Shown here in pieces: positions 10,490-23,400 of a stretch of DNA of 64,000 nucleotides (positions are counted from its first letter, which is position 1; every line of letters begins with the position of its first letter). The stretch is from Atherinomorus stipes (Eukaryota; Chordata; Actinopteri; Atheriniformes; Atherinidae). The notes below the pieces were generated by a model. It saw only the letters and a program-made list of their open reading frames with translations. It ran no database searches and was not told the DNA's origin. The DNA lies in contig JALJCO010012623.1 of NCBI GenBank assembly GCA_023101725.1, positions 1 to 64,000 of the forward strand. The letters are read 5' to 3'. The position numbers and the translations under genes are program-made.

Positions 10490-11186
10490 TACTTTTTGCC
10501 GCAGGATGAACCAATGTACAAGAAAAAGAACCTCAAAAAGTATGAATATTATACAGGCTATATATTGCGGGGGCTGCATTGCATTGATTTTTTAAAAGAC
10601 TTAGAAAATATTACAAACTCATTTTTAAATGATTTCCTCATTAGTGGAAGATTTTGTAAAACAGCATTTATGAATGTAAAACTTGGCTAGCAGTATAATA
10701 TTATTTATTAAATATTCCATTTTTTAATCTAAATTGAAATTCCATGTTTGGACCCTCCGCAGGAAAAAGAACAGATTTGAAGAGACTTGGATGTTCACCA
10801 GATATCCATCCAAAGATTATACGTACAATCTTGCACTCAAAAAACAAATGCTCTGTTGATTCCAGCGATTATTTCCAATATATCAGTAAACTAAGATAGA
10901 TATTGAAGATTCAGAGCACAATTTGTTCTTACATCCTTCTCATTTTTATGTCATTGATTGAGGTGACATATTGTTGCAGTTCCAAAACAAAGACATGAGC
11001 ATGCGGTTCACCGTCTGACTATTTTCTGGACATGTGAAATTTACCAAACATCAAAATTAGCTGTACAAAATCAGTTTCACAGAGCTGTTACATCTATATA
11101 AAGTTTTTAACAATTTTTGAAAAATTTCTCCCAATTCAATAGACTCTACAGTTTTAATCATGAATTGGTGTCTGTAAAACACAATA
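10490..11186 (-). pseudogene. Degenerate L1/Tx1-type LINE ORF2 C-terminal fragment
   Basis: Minus-strand translation around 10865-10795 gives STEHLFFECKIVR, the zinc-finger-like motif found near the C-terminus of L1/Tx1 reverse transcriptases. Further on (10690-10590) IHKCRF and a following NEF-type motif fit the same tail. Many stops are present. Sequence to the right of the Tc1 insertion (13201-13450) probably continues the same relic. Confidence 0.5.
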
Positions 11187-11364
11187 TACAGGGAGTGCAG
11201 AATTATTAGGCAAATGAGTATTTTGACCACATCATCCTCTTTATGCATGCTGTCTTACTCCAAGCTGTATAGGCCCAAAGCCTACTACCAATTAAGCATA
11301 TCAGGTGATGTGCATCTCTGTAATGACATCAACACCCTATAGCAACTTTCTTTCCTTTGGCATT

Positions 11365-12829
11365 ATGAGTCAGAAGAGGGACTTGACAGGCTCCAAAAAG
11401 TCAAAAATAGTCAGATATCTTGCAGAGGGATGCAGCACTCGTAAAATTGCCAAGCTTCTGAAGCGTGATCATCCAACAATCAAGCGTTTCATTCAAAATA
11501 GTCAACAGGGTCACAAGAAACGTGTGGAAAAACCAAGGCGCAAAATAACTGCCCATAGACTGAGAAAAGTCAAACATGCAGCTGCCAACTAGCCACTTGC
11601 CAGCAGTTTTGCCATATTTCAGAGCTGCAACATCACTGGAGTGTCAAAAAGCACAAGGTGTGCAATACTCAGAGACATGGCCAAGGTAAGAAAGGCTGAA
11701 AAACCACCACCACTGAACAAGACACACAAGCTGAAACGTCAAGATTGTGCCAAGAAATATTTCAAGACTGATTTTTCTAAGCTTTTATGGACTGATGAAA
11801 TGAGAGTGAGTCTTGATGGGCCCATGGCTGGATCGGTAAAGGGCAGTGTGGTGGAAATTCTAAGAACGACCCAGATGAGGTGATCTTTGCAGAGTATAAA
11901 GTTTATTTTACAACCAGGTTGGAGATGGTACACGCAATCAGATTGTGAGCACCCTCTGAAGGAGTACGGAAGGAACCAGTCTTTTTATCCAGTGACAGAG
12001 AAGAAAAAAATAAGCTGGATCAGGGAACTGTTGCTGTCACAGTTGACATGAATCACACATCCTTATCTGAAGCTGTATGTGTGCCTCACACATCTAACTA
12101 GCAAGCAAACACATATCACAACTTCAGACAGTTAAGGGCCAGTTCTCAAGGAGAACACCTGCAATTTTATCATTAGCTAAACCCTGAAAAAGAGAACGTC
12201 ATACTCATATTTCATATTGGTGCAGAAACGATAACCCATTCGGTGAAGGTATGCGTTGCAATTAAAACTTAAAAAATACACAAATATACTTGCTTAGGTG
12301 CATAAACTCAATGTGCTCATACTAAGCTCAGTGTGATCATAAAATTTTCATTACAGCAGAGAGCTCCAGTCCGACTCAGACGCCAGCAAGGTGGAGGTGG
12401 GGTACTGGTATGGGCTGGTATCCTCAAAGATGAGCTTGTGGGGCCTTTTCGGGTTGAGGATGGAGTCAAGTTCTACTGCCAGTTTCTGGAAGACACCTTC
12501 TTCAAGCAGTGGTACAGGAAGAAGTCAGCATCCTTCAAAAAAACATGATTTTCATGCAGGACAATGCTCCATCACACGCATCCAAGTACTCCACAACGTG
12601 GCTGCCAAGAAAGGGTCTAAAAGAAGAAAAACTAATGACATGGCCTCCATGTTCACCTGATCTTAACCCCATAGAGAACCTGTGGTCCCTCATCAAATGT
12701 GAGATTTACACGGAGGGAAAACAGTCCACCTCTCTGAACAGTGTCTGGGAGGCTGTGGTTGCTGCTGCACGCAATGTTGATGGTGAACAGATCAAAACAC
12801 TGACAGGATCCATGGATGGCAGCTTTTGA
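11365..12829 (+). pseudogene. Tc1-like transposase, broken
   Basis: Family role: a DDE transposase that binds the inverted ends with N-terminal helix-turn-helix domains and cuts at TA. The reading starts MSQKRDLTGSKKS and the N-terminal HTH-like part is visible, but TAG at 11590-11592 stops it. The reading then resumes with LLWTDEMRVSLDG (first catalytic Asp). After the insertion at 11895-12355 it continues through GGGGVLVWAGI, MQDNAPSHAS (second Asp) and [11 protein letters not shown] (final acidic residue), ending at TGA 12827-12829. A frame change between about 12500 and 12550 adds to the damage. Non-functional. Confidence 0.85.
11895..12355 (-). mobile_element. LTR-like insertion inside the Tc1 transposase
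   Basis: A 461-bp block is flanked by the direct repeat gcagag (11889-11894 and 12356-12361). In minus orientation it starts TGTAATG, carries a TATA-like ggataaaaag and a late aataaa near the other end, which fits a solo LTR. However, it ends in TTTATA rather than CA, so another kind of insertion is possible. No internal retroviral genes are present. Confidence 0.45.
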
Positions 12830-13198
12830 GTGTCCATGCAAAGAAAGATGGCTATATTGATCACTTTTTTTTTTGTTTGTTTTGTTTTTGAATGTCAGAA
12901 ATGTATATTTGTGAATGTTGAGCTGTTATATTGGTTTCCCTGGTGAAAATAAATAATTAGAATGGGTATATATTTGTTTATTGCTAAGTTGCCTAATAAT
13001 TCTGTTTGCCTAATACAGCTGATAGGGTGTTGATGTCATTAGACCACACCCCTTCTCATTACAGAGATGCACATCACCTGATACAGTATGCTTAATTAGT
13101 AGTAGGCTTTGGGCCTATACAGCTTGGAGTAAGACAACATGCATAAAGAGGATGATGTGGTCAAAATATTCATTTACCTAATAATTCTGCACTCCCTG

Positions 13199-13985
13199 TA
13201 GCAAATATGATAGAGTTGGCAAGACAGAAAAAAAAACCCCACAAAAACACAGGAAATTAGAGTTTCAAGAATTTGGTAGTAAAGGGATAAACTTTGGGAT
13301 CTAATAAAGGGAGAAGTGGAAAGATTTTGGAGAGAATGAACTCTTTTGGTAGATATGCATTTCAGGGTATTAATGTGTATAAAATATTGTCACATATGGA
13401 CACATTTGGAATTTGGAGAAATTTTGAGGAATATAGATGAATGAAGAACTGTTGGATAACAATCCCGTTATGAAGAGATTGATATGTTTGAGGGGTTTGT
13501 TGTCACATTCAAAACAAAAAAATATATTTATTTAGGGGTGATTGATATACAGAGAACCTATTCTTTGCTAAAAAAAAAAAAAAAAAAAAAAAAGTTTTCT
13601 GCTTTCTAACAAAGAGAAAAATTGACATTTGCTAAACAAATAAACAGGTTCAGATTCACAACTACAAGGTTAACATCAAGAAACACAGAGATATTTGAAA
13701 TATTAATTTAATTAATTTAATTACACCAGTAGGAATGGCTTTTGTATGTGGTAAAGTATTTATATTTAACTGGAAATGACTTTGTTTTAATTACCAGAGC
13801 ACCAGAGTCAAGTTTTTTTTAAATAAACTTTTATTTTTAAGCAGGACGTCGCCGTCGTTCCGGATTTTAAATTTGTGCGGTGAAAAATTATGGAAATAAC
13901 ATAACTTCCAGGCCATTAGAGCTTGTTGATGAGAACGAGCCTATTACGTCCAGTCGTCGTTACGCAGTGACGCCTTAAGTCAAAC
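13199..13985. other. Spacer with poly-A run before rfc4
   Basis: Contains the probable continuation of the LINE relic, then 24 A at 13570-13593. No gene is apparent until the rfc4 promoter. Confidence 0.5.
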
Positions 13986-14060
13986 GCATCTTCTGATTGG
14001 AAGCCTGAGTGATGTCATCGACGGAAGTTACGTTCACTGCCAGAGCGGGAAGAGAGAGCT
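13986..14060 (+). promoter_or_regulatory. Proximal promoter of rfc4
   Basis: Within 75 bp lie an inverted CCAAT box (ATTGG 13996-14000), an ETS-type CGGAAGT (14022-14028) and an E2F-type GCGGGAA (14045-14051). No TATA box is seen. This set is typical of genes switched on for S phase, which suits a clamp-loader subunit. The sites are sequence matches only. Confidence 0.5.
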
Positions 14061-14196
14061 CTTGTGATCGGCGTAATAAATTGTTACTATGACAGTTTAT
14101 CCTCGGTAACAAATAATCTTTGAGTTTGTTCATTTAATAACTCGGACTGCTGGATATTTCTGCACGTGCTCGTCTGTGAAACGGTTGTTTTATAAG
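14060..14196 (+). other. rfc4: Probable non-coding first exon of rfc4
   Basis: The segment ends at the donor AAG|GTCAGT (GT at 14197-14198). The next exon would begin after cctccttaaaccag at 14445, five bases before the ATG. The cap site is not defined by the sequence. Confidence 0.45.
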
Positions 14197-14449
14197 GTCA
14201 GTGCGATGCGTCCGTCTTTAGAAACAACTAACTTATACTCGTGTTGTTGGTACATGAAATTAACAAGCTAGCAGCGGTGACATTAAATAAATGTCTGTTA
14301 ATTTGTAAATGACTCTTTAAAGAAACAGCTTTGGTTTAGGTTTGAAAGCGTTTTTACTGGTGTAAGTTTAGAATGAATGGAAATAAGTAGCTGTTCTGTC
14401 CCAGTTCTCCCAGTACTGAGCTCTTCATCTCCTCCTTAAACCAGGAGTC

Positions 14450-17400
14450 ATGCAGGCTTTTCTGAAAGGAGCGACTGTCCCAGCAAGCAGACCTCAGAAG
14501 GACAAGATTAAAACAGGACCAAGTGGAGAGAAGAAAGCCAAGGCTGTTCCCTGGGTCGAAAAATAGTAAGTTAAAACCTCAAAATGCTAGGAGGACAGTC
14601 TTCCTCCACTTTTTATTTTATAAACATCCAACACTGAACCATGGCTGCCCCCTTCAAACAAATCATGAATAAATACATATGATTTGCAGGTATAGAAAAG
14701 AAATAGAATATAGAAATTAAAAACCAATTCATATAAGACCTATAAGCATGAATAGAAGTGAATTATTCTAAGAAGAGTTGCCACTTGCCATAATATGAAT
14801 TACTTCATTTTTTTTCCACTTTCAAGAAATAGGCAACATCTTAAAGCCATTGACAAATGGACGGGGTGTGTTTTAATTTCTAATAAAGCTGAAGGCTACT
14901 GTGCTATCAAAGATGTCAGAGATGCACTGATCCGATACCTGGGTCGGATATTTGCTCCGATACTGACAAATAAGCTGGATTGGATATTGGATGAATGTGG
15001 CCGATCCAGCATTCTGATCCAGTCATTTCTGTTTCTATTAATATCATAATAAATGTAAATTTTGTTGTTTGTTAATAAATAATATTAAGTACATTTATAT
15101 CTGTGTTAATTTGTTACCTTTTTTTTTAAAAGGTTAAATGTTTATGTCAGGCCTGTTGCCTTCACTCACGTGGCAAAGTACTGTATGCAGCCCATTCATT
15201 CAACAGTTGTATCGGATCGGTATCGGGTATCAGCCGATACCCACAGTTCAGGTATCAGATTGGATAAAAAAAAAAAACTGGATTGGTGCATCTCTTAAAG
15301 ATGTAAAAGCCAAAGTTTCCAGTTGTTTAGATGTAAATGAACCGCAGTCCCAGGGCCATGTGAAAAGTGCAATTAAAAAGCAGTTGTCTATTTTCATCCC
15401 CCAGAATCTCAGATATGATCATATCTGCCAAAAGTTGACCAATATAAGTTGGCAAAAGAAAAGCATTTAGTTTGAATTGCACTCAGATTGAAAATATCCG
15501 TCACATCTATTGTCTGTTTCTGGGAATATTTGGGATAATTTAGTTTAAAGGGAGTGGTGAAGAGCTATTTTCCACTTTTCTGTAAATTTTATGTCTAATT
15601 CTTGTTTGCTTTAGATGTAAATTCCTCATCAAATGATAATAAACTGTTATTAATTCCAGATATCTGTGGTTTTATTCTTAATTTTTGGCTTAAATCTAAG
15701 AAATCTTCCCATGACTGTTTAAAGACCCGCTCTAATCCTTCTTTTAGTTATTAAAACATTCTCAGTGCTCTTTAAATTGTGTATTATGAATTTTTGTTTT
15801 TTAAATCCCAAAACCAGTGTTGTTTTCCAGGACTCTGCTTCTGCAGAGGGCCAGTAGTTCATTAGCAGCGTTGAGCCGAAGTCACAGCCCTTGTGGTGAG
15901 CCCCATGGGGCCTAAGAGACGAAAACATATGAATGGAAGTCAGTGGCAAGAAAATGATTATTTTCTGGTCCCAGTTCTCTGGCATGGATTCCAGATATGT
16001 TGGTTGTGGGTTTAAATGAAAAATTTCCATGCAAAGAAAAAATAAAATACTGTGAAAAACTTGAAGACTTGAAGCTGCTTTATGAACTGCAGCTCTCGTC
16101 ATGAGCGCCTTAACCACTGCGCTCTCACAGTAAAGTGTAGGTGAATTATGAAAATGTCAACATCTTTCTTAGCAGTTCTTCAGTCTAAACAGGCGGAGGA
16201 GGACAGCTTGTGGCCTGCCCAGTAGCTTTGTGACGAATAAAAGCCAGTTTGTCTTAGCCTGCCTTTTAGGGTCTGCCATTGGTTATAGATGATCTGAATG
16301 CAAAAATACTCAGAAATGCAGTTTTGAGTTTAATTTTCTCAACAAATATCCTCTAACTTAAGAAATATGTGACATAGATATGTAAAAAAAACATGATTTT
16401 CATTGGAGTGGGTCTGTAAGAGTATGCAGGGATGCAATTTTACTTTTTAACTTTATCTTCAATTTGCATAAGTAGGGAGAAGGTAGTAAAAATACAAACT
16501 ATAAGGACTGAGCAGCAAGATTATGTATAAGCTAAAACAAACAAAAAAACGTGGTCATTCATTACCAGATGTTTTCCAGATGACCCTGTAAAGAAATAAG
16601 TCCCACAATTACGGTGAGGTCTCCTCCGCCTCATCCAGCCTGGAGCTCCGTGTTAATGGTTTTATCCTGATACTTCATCCAGTTCCACCTAAAAACTGTC
16701 GGATTAACCAAAACATGCTTTTTGTGCTTACGAGTGTAAGGCTGTTTTATTGGACTGTACTGGGAATATTATTAATGATTTATTGAAGGGATAATTGATT
16801 ATCTATAAATAAATATTTACACGTCTGGTTTCTTTTTTCTTACTTTTTCAAATTTCAGCAGACCAAAGTGTGTCGATGAGGTGGCCTTCCAGGAGGAGGT
16901 TGTCGCCGTGCTGAAGAAGTCTTTGGAGGGAGCAGATGTAAGCATTTTTTCCCTCTAAGAGCCATTTTCACCTGTTCATGAAGTCAGTCCTGTTAACATG
17001 TCATTTCAGTTCAGCTTCATTTATACCAAAACGATTCACAATAAAAGTTATCTTAAAGGAGCTATACCCGATTTTGCACTTTTCTTAAAGGAGCTGTATC
17101 ATGCTTTTCAAATGTTCCAAAAGTCAAATACAGGCATTTATAAGCTAGATATGTTCCCATCGTTACTATAGAAACTAATTTGGTGTTAAATATTAGTTTT
17201 TCGATGCATCTAATTTCCAACACGGAAGTAAGATGGCTGACTGTACTGAACCGCGGAGCTCTCGACCAATTGCAGCATGTTTTACGCCCATTTCATGACG
17301 TCGCCCCGGAAGAGACACTTATTCTGAAGGGTCACAGAATTGTCTGTAGCACCGGCACCGGCAGCTCTCATGTGGATGTTAGTAGTAAACATTGATGGAT

Positions 17401-20400
17401 AATTACTCCGATCGACGGGATAAAACAGACCAGCCTGTTATGGAGCTGTATGCGCTCGACCCAGAGTCTGATATGGAGTTTGAAGTATACGCAGTACCAC
17501 AGAAGTACCACAGAGACCCCTGACAAGTAAGTAAATTAGCGAACAAATCAATGCCTAACAGTTAGCATTGAGCTGAGAGATGTGTTGACTCACCAGTGTT
17601 GTTGTCTGTCCATGCGCGTGTTTATAGTAGGAACTGCGTCAGGTTTCAGAAGTAATCCCAGAGAAAAAAACACTTTACTGCCCGAGATTCATGAAGTTGT
17701 CAGGAGTGAAGTTCACACACAAAGTTGAGTTTTTTTTCCCTGCTCCTGAAGTTATAATCCAACCACTTCTGGCAAGTCGATTCATCCAGTACCACAAATA
17801 AACTCCCACACTGAACATAACCACGCTGAACGTAACTGCATTTGCCCCAACTTGCTGTCCTCTAGAGCTTAAAAAAAAAAGGAAGAAAATTCTCCTGAAC
17901 TCTGGATCAAACGTTTGTTAGCTGATGGCTGCTTGTCTCTGAGGAAATCTTCCTGCAGGTGTTAGTTTCTTCCTCAGAGAGTGTGTATCGGATTCTCTGA
18001 GTTTCTGTTCAACAGAGGGCGTCTTGCTACGATGTTGCGCATGCGTATTTGTCACTTCGTGATTGGTGCCACGTTCATACGTAACGGGGTGGGTAGTCAG
18101 CCGTTTGCAGGGAGGTAGCGCTTGGTTTAAATATTCATGTAGATTACTCAAATATGCATGAATGAAGAAAAATAACGATTTAAATCATTTCTTGATGAGG
18201 AAATAACACACTGACATGCTGAAAAGCTCTTAAAAGTCCATTTTTCATGATAGGGCTCCTTTAAAGATTAAAATAAAATCAAGTATAGTTCCTTTGTGGC
18301 ACTTTTGCTGTTACAGTTCAAGTCGTTGCTGTTGAGTTATAATCCAGTTAAAACAAAATCTTAAAGTAAATCTGGTCCTGTACCAGCTGCAAGACTAGAA
18401 GCTGCTGTTGACGGCGGTCGTGGTGGAGCTGATTCCACCAGATGTAGCCTTCTTGTTTCAGCATCCTGTGATGAACTCCATCATATCGCTGGGATAATAA
18501 TCCTCTGCTCCACACGCAACCACACACAGTCCTGACTAGGGCTGCACAATTCATCGTTAAAAAATCGCAATTTCAATTCACACATGTGATCTCATTTCTA
18601 TCCACAATGATTCTGAAGCATTTTTAATCAGACAGGAGCTAATCACGAGCTGCATCACAAATAAGTTTCCATTCTTCCCTGATTTTTTTTTTTCCCATGT
18701 GCCCCCAAATGCAGCACTGCCGTTGCCTCCCCACCTCCTAACTAATGGTAAAGAACTACAACTACTATGCATCTGCCAAAGAAGTGCTCCTGCAAACACA
18801 TGCTTTATTTTGAACTACCGTTTTGTTTTGTTAAAGTTTATTTGTGCATTAAACATTTTGCGTAAAAAAAAAAAAAAAAATTGTGCCAATGCCAGAGAAT
18901 CATAATCTCAGTTTTAAGCAAAAAAAAATCGTGATTCACACTTTCTCCAGAATCGTGCAGCCCTAGTCCTGACTGTCCTGCATAAAACACAGCCAGATCG
19001 TGTTGTTTGCTCTCCTGCAAGGAAACCTGTGGACTCCATGATGTCCTGACATGCCGGACGTTGTTTAGCCTCCACGAATGCAAAAAAATTTGCAGTGTCA
19101 ATGATAAACATTCAAATATAGTTAACTCTGTGAGAAGGACACAGGGCAGAGTCAGTGAGTTTCCCGCGGGTTTGATGAGAGCTAATTGATTGACACAGAT
19201 TCTTGTTGCTGACCAATCACGCTTTAAGCCAGGGTTAGAAATGCTCCTCTCATACAGTATATTAGGGAGAAATTGCGTGTGGAAGAGTGGAAAAATGTGA
19301 ATGTGCACATTAGGAAATGTGGAAAAGAGGGGGGGGGGGAGCATAATAAATAGATTAGATAGAATTAGTAGATGTGGAAATCAATTTAAAAAAATAGACA
19401 TGGAGTATTTGATGGTCAAGTATACAAAAATAAAATTATAAAAGAAATAGACATGGAAAAAATAATAAATGTGGAGATGATAAATAAATGTAATAAGAAT
19501 TATACATATGGAAATAAAAATTGGAGCATGGAAGAAATAATGGATAAATAAATGAAAAATCACACATTTATTTTCTTTATATATTTATTTTTGATTAAGG
19601 CAGGTTTGGTCCTTCATAGCAATGTGAGACATGTCTGAGTGAATGCTGTCGCATCAACAGACTGAAAACACAGATGTTTACCGTTTTTTAAATGCTATTG
19701 TTAACCAGAGCTGTGATTGCAGCTTCCGAACCTGCTCTTCTACGGCCCTCCTGGGACAGGAAAGACCTCCACCATCCTCGCCGCTGCCAGGGAGCTTTTC
19801 GGGTGAGTAAACTGTTGATCATTTCAGCTTTTTGGCTCCAGAAAGTTCTCAGGTTTAGTATTAGATATGTTTGAGAAACATCTTCGAGCGTGACAATTTC
19901 CTCAACAATATGTTTTTGTAAAAGGTGGAACAAAAGATGTTGTATATGAGAAAAGAAGCAAAAACACCCAGAGGCAGAAAAATACACACAGATATAAAAC
20001 GTAGAGACTCCCCTCCATACTAAGGCTGGACTATATCATACCCTTCACGGTAATACAGCTGTAACGTTGGAGAATGATAAGAAGTTGAAATATCGTGATA
20101 GAATTTCGGTGAAATGCGCATGCGTGTGCCATTTTCATCTGGTCAAACGCGCACGTAGCCAGAAGCAGCATCTCTGTGACTGAGGAGGAGGAGGAGGAGG
20201 AGGAGGAAGGCAAAAGCAGTGCAGACTTTAAAGCTTGTTAGATCCACGAGAAGGGAGAACTTTCTTCTTGTTCTCAAGGCCACAAGAACAAGAAAAAAGT
20301 TTGTTTTGGTCATTTCATCCTCCACAAGAAGAGTTATCTGTGAGGAGGTGGGGATTATTGAGGGGGATGACTGGGACAAACTCTGACCGTTGTAGGCTGG

Positions 20401-23400
20401 TGGGTTTGTGCATGCGCTTGTCATTATTTTGAATCAGGTGTGTTAGAACAGGGAAACATTGAATAAATGCAGGATGAGAACCGAGGTTCTCCCCGTCTGT
20501 AAGGTGTCTGGATCAGCCAGCTTGCTTCCATCTAACGTTAATGAGTGTCCGGACATATTCCCACAGCTCAGAGACTGTAACACTTGTTTAAAAACTCTCC
20601 ATTTACGAAAAAGCCACCAAAACCTGCTAGCTGCCGCTTGTTAACACAGCAACTAGAGCTGCTTTTGCCTCCAGGCTAAGTCCCGCCCACCGAAAAACTA
20701 GGGATGCGTGCTATCATCAGCCCCCTATTGGTATCGGCCTTAAAACTGAGTATCGGACATCGACCACACCACCGATATTAAACCGATCAGCCCACTGTTT
20801 CTAAAGTGGAAAAAAAAACAACAAAAATAAAACATCTTTTTTTTTAAAAAACATATTTTTTACAGACTTTAAAACTTCTTAAGACTAGGGGTGGAACAAG
20901 ATATCAATACACTGAAACATCGCAATATTTTCATATGCTGATATCATATTGACATTTAAAAAGCAGTATCTATCTATTTTACTAACAAAATCTCGCAATA
21001 TTTCATTATGTTACAAAATCTTGTGAAAATTCACAAAAATTTTGCGATATTTTCATATGCTGATATATTGACATATAAAAACGCAGTATCAATCTATTTT
21101 ACCAATGAAATCTGTGTCGGAAACAGATAACAAAACTGTTATTTGCAATGACTGTTTTTTGTTTTTTTTCAGCTTTAATATCGGTATTTATATCTGTTAT
21201 CGGCCACATGAGTTTTAAGAAATTGGCATATCAGATATCGGCCAAAATTTCAATATCAAGCATCCCTACAAAAATGTAGCTGTGTTTGTAAACTTTGAGG
21301 GGGTCTACAAGTCAATTCCTTGTAAGTTTAATCCAAGGTTATAATAGTTTTGGATTTTTAATAAGTTTCAGTTTTTATTTTGTTTTGACTCTTTGTTTTT
21401 CAATTCAGTTAGTTTTAGTTACTTTTTTGAGCAGATTTGCTAGTTTGTATTAGTTTCTATTTTTGGAAAATGTTTAGTTTGTTTAGTTTTTATTAGTTTC
21501 AGTGTTGTTGTTTTTTTTTTTTTTTAGGTAAATTATAGGTGTTTGTCTGGTGTGACATTCAATATCATCAGAAAGTCACTAGAGCAAAGTAAAAAGATTA
21601 AATAAAAATAGATTTCAAATCAACCCAAAAGGCTTATGTATTATATTAATTTACAAAGACTAAAACTAAGGATGTTTCTGCAATAATTTTAGTTAGTTTT
21701 AGTTAGTTTTGTAAAGACACAATACAGTTTCAGTTAGTTATCATTTGTTGAAAACTGTCGTTTTTATTTTTATTTCAGTTAACTGAAATGTTTTTTCAAT
21801 TTTAGTTTTCGTTTTTTTGTTAGTTTTAGTGAACTATAATAACCTTGGTTAAATCTGGGTTTTTCTTTTTCAGTTATAACAGTACACACTGGAATGGATT
21901 GCTGTGCTGCATTCAGGTTCAGAAGTCCATCAGGCTCGTACACCGGCAGCACGTGTTGCAGAGCTGTGTGCGGGTGTAGCAGCAGGAGCAGAGATATGAT
22001 CGTTGTTTTAGCCTGATTGTAAATAGTGTAGATTGTCATCATGACATACTGTAAATATTGTCTTCATATTACCGTGTTGGGTTTACGTGATCCGTTTGTG
22101 TTACAGACTGAATGATTTTTATTTTCCGGTCACAGCGTGACCTTGATAAGAACAAATTCACAATATCTCCCAGATTAGTCGTTAACTCTCAGCAACACAG
22201 GCAGACCAGCGTGCAAAACTTCTTAAATTTATGTGTTTATTTGTTTTCACATTGCTGATGCTCGTATCCTGTTTTCCTGATTTGTTTCTGCATCAGTCCG
22301 GAGCTGTACAGACAGAGGGTGCTGGAGCTGAACGCATCAGACGAACGAGGCATTCAGGTCGTCAGACAGAAAGTCAAGAACTTTGCTCAGCTCACCGTGT
22401 CGGGGACTCGTCCAGAGTGAGTGCTGATGAAGATGATTTCTAACAGAAAATCGGTTCGATCCCCGTTAATGAGACTTTAGTCTTGCTGTGATTTGCGTAA
22501 GGACCAAAAGTCTGTCGCTCCCAGTCAGCATGCTTTGCTGTGTTTCCAGCGGGAAGCCGTGTCCTCCTTTTAAGATCATCATCCTGGATGAGGCCGACTC
22601 CATGACGGGACCAGCTCAGGCCGCTCTCAGACGCTCCATGGAGAAGGAGTCCCGCACCACCCGCTTCTGTCTCATCTGCAACTACATCAGCAGGTCAGCG
22701 GAGACGCAGAGATGCTGTCTGGTCCTCCTCACACTCTGCTGACCCGTCACCCACAGTCCATGTTAACCGGGTCTGAGCGGGACTTTAACGTGCTTCTCTG
22801 TGTCCTCCAGAATCATCGAGCCTCTCACCTCCAGATGCTCCAAGTTTCGTTTCAAACCTTTGGCCAATCAGATCCAAGAAAAGCGTCTTCTGGATATCTG
22901 TGAGAAGGAGAATCTCAAGTACACTCAAGAGGTAAGTTTCTGCATCACCGACCACCTAACAGGTCTGACACAAATAACCGATCAGCCAATCACACAACAG
23001 CATCTAGTCATGTAGACGTGGTGAAGACGACATGCTGGAGTTCTAACTGAGCATCAGGATGAGGAAGTACTGGTGATTTCATCAGCCACTATTAATTTAG
23101 TCTCAGTTTTAGTCCAGTTTCAGTTGCTCTTGTTAGTTTTTATCACATTTAGTCAGCCTCATCCCTAATAGTCTTTTTAGTCTGATTTATTATTTTTCAT
23201 ATTTGTTTTTACTGTTTTTTAGATTCTTCTGCTGTTTATTTTTTATTTTTTATTATGTCTTATTGTTGTAAAGCACCTTGATCTGTCTTTTTCAGTGTAA
23301 GAGTGCTTTAGAAATAAAGTGAACTTGAACTTGAACTCATCCCGTTTTTTTTAGACAAGTTTCAGTCGACTTTAGGTTGAGCATTTGTTTTCCTTTATTT

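Larger units (their letters stand above)
11189..13198 (+). mobile_element. Tc1-like transposon with long inverted ends
   Basis: The ends start CAGGGAGTGCAGAATTATTA and the terminal inverted repeats extend about 150 bp, to the shared motif atgacatcaacaccctat. TA flanks both sides (11187-11188 and 13199-13200). It carries a broken transposase and a 461-bp insertion. It landed in LINE debris. Confidence 0.9.

Noticed and set aside
20028..20110. Start of another hAT MITE (aaggctggactatatcat)
   Set aside because: No matching right end or 8-bp duplication was found.
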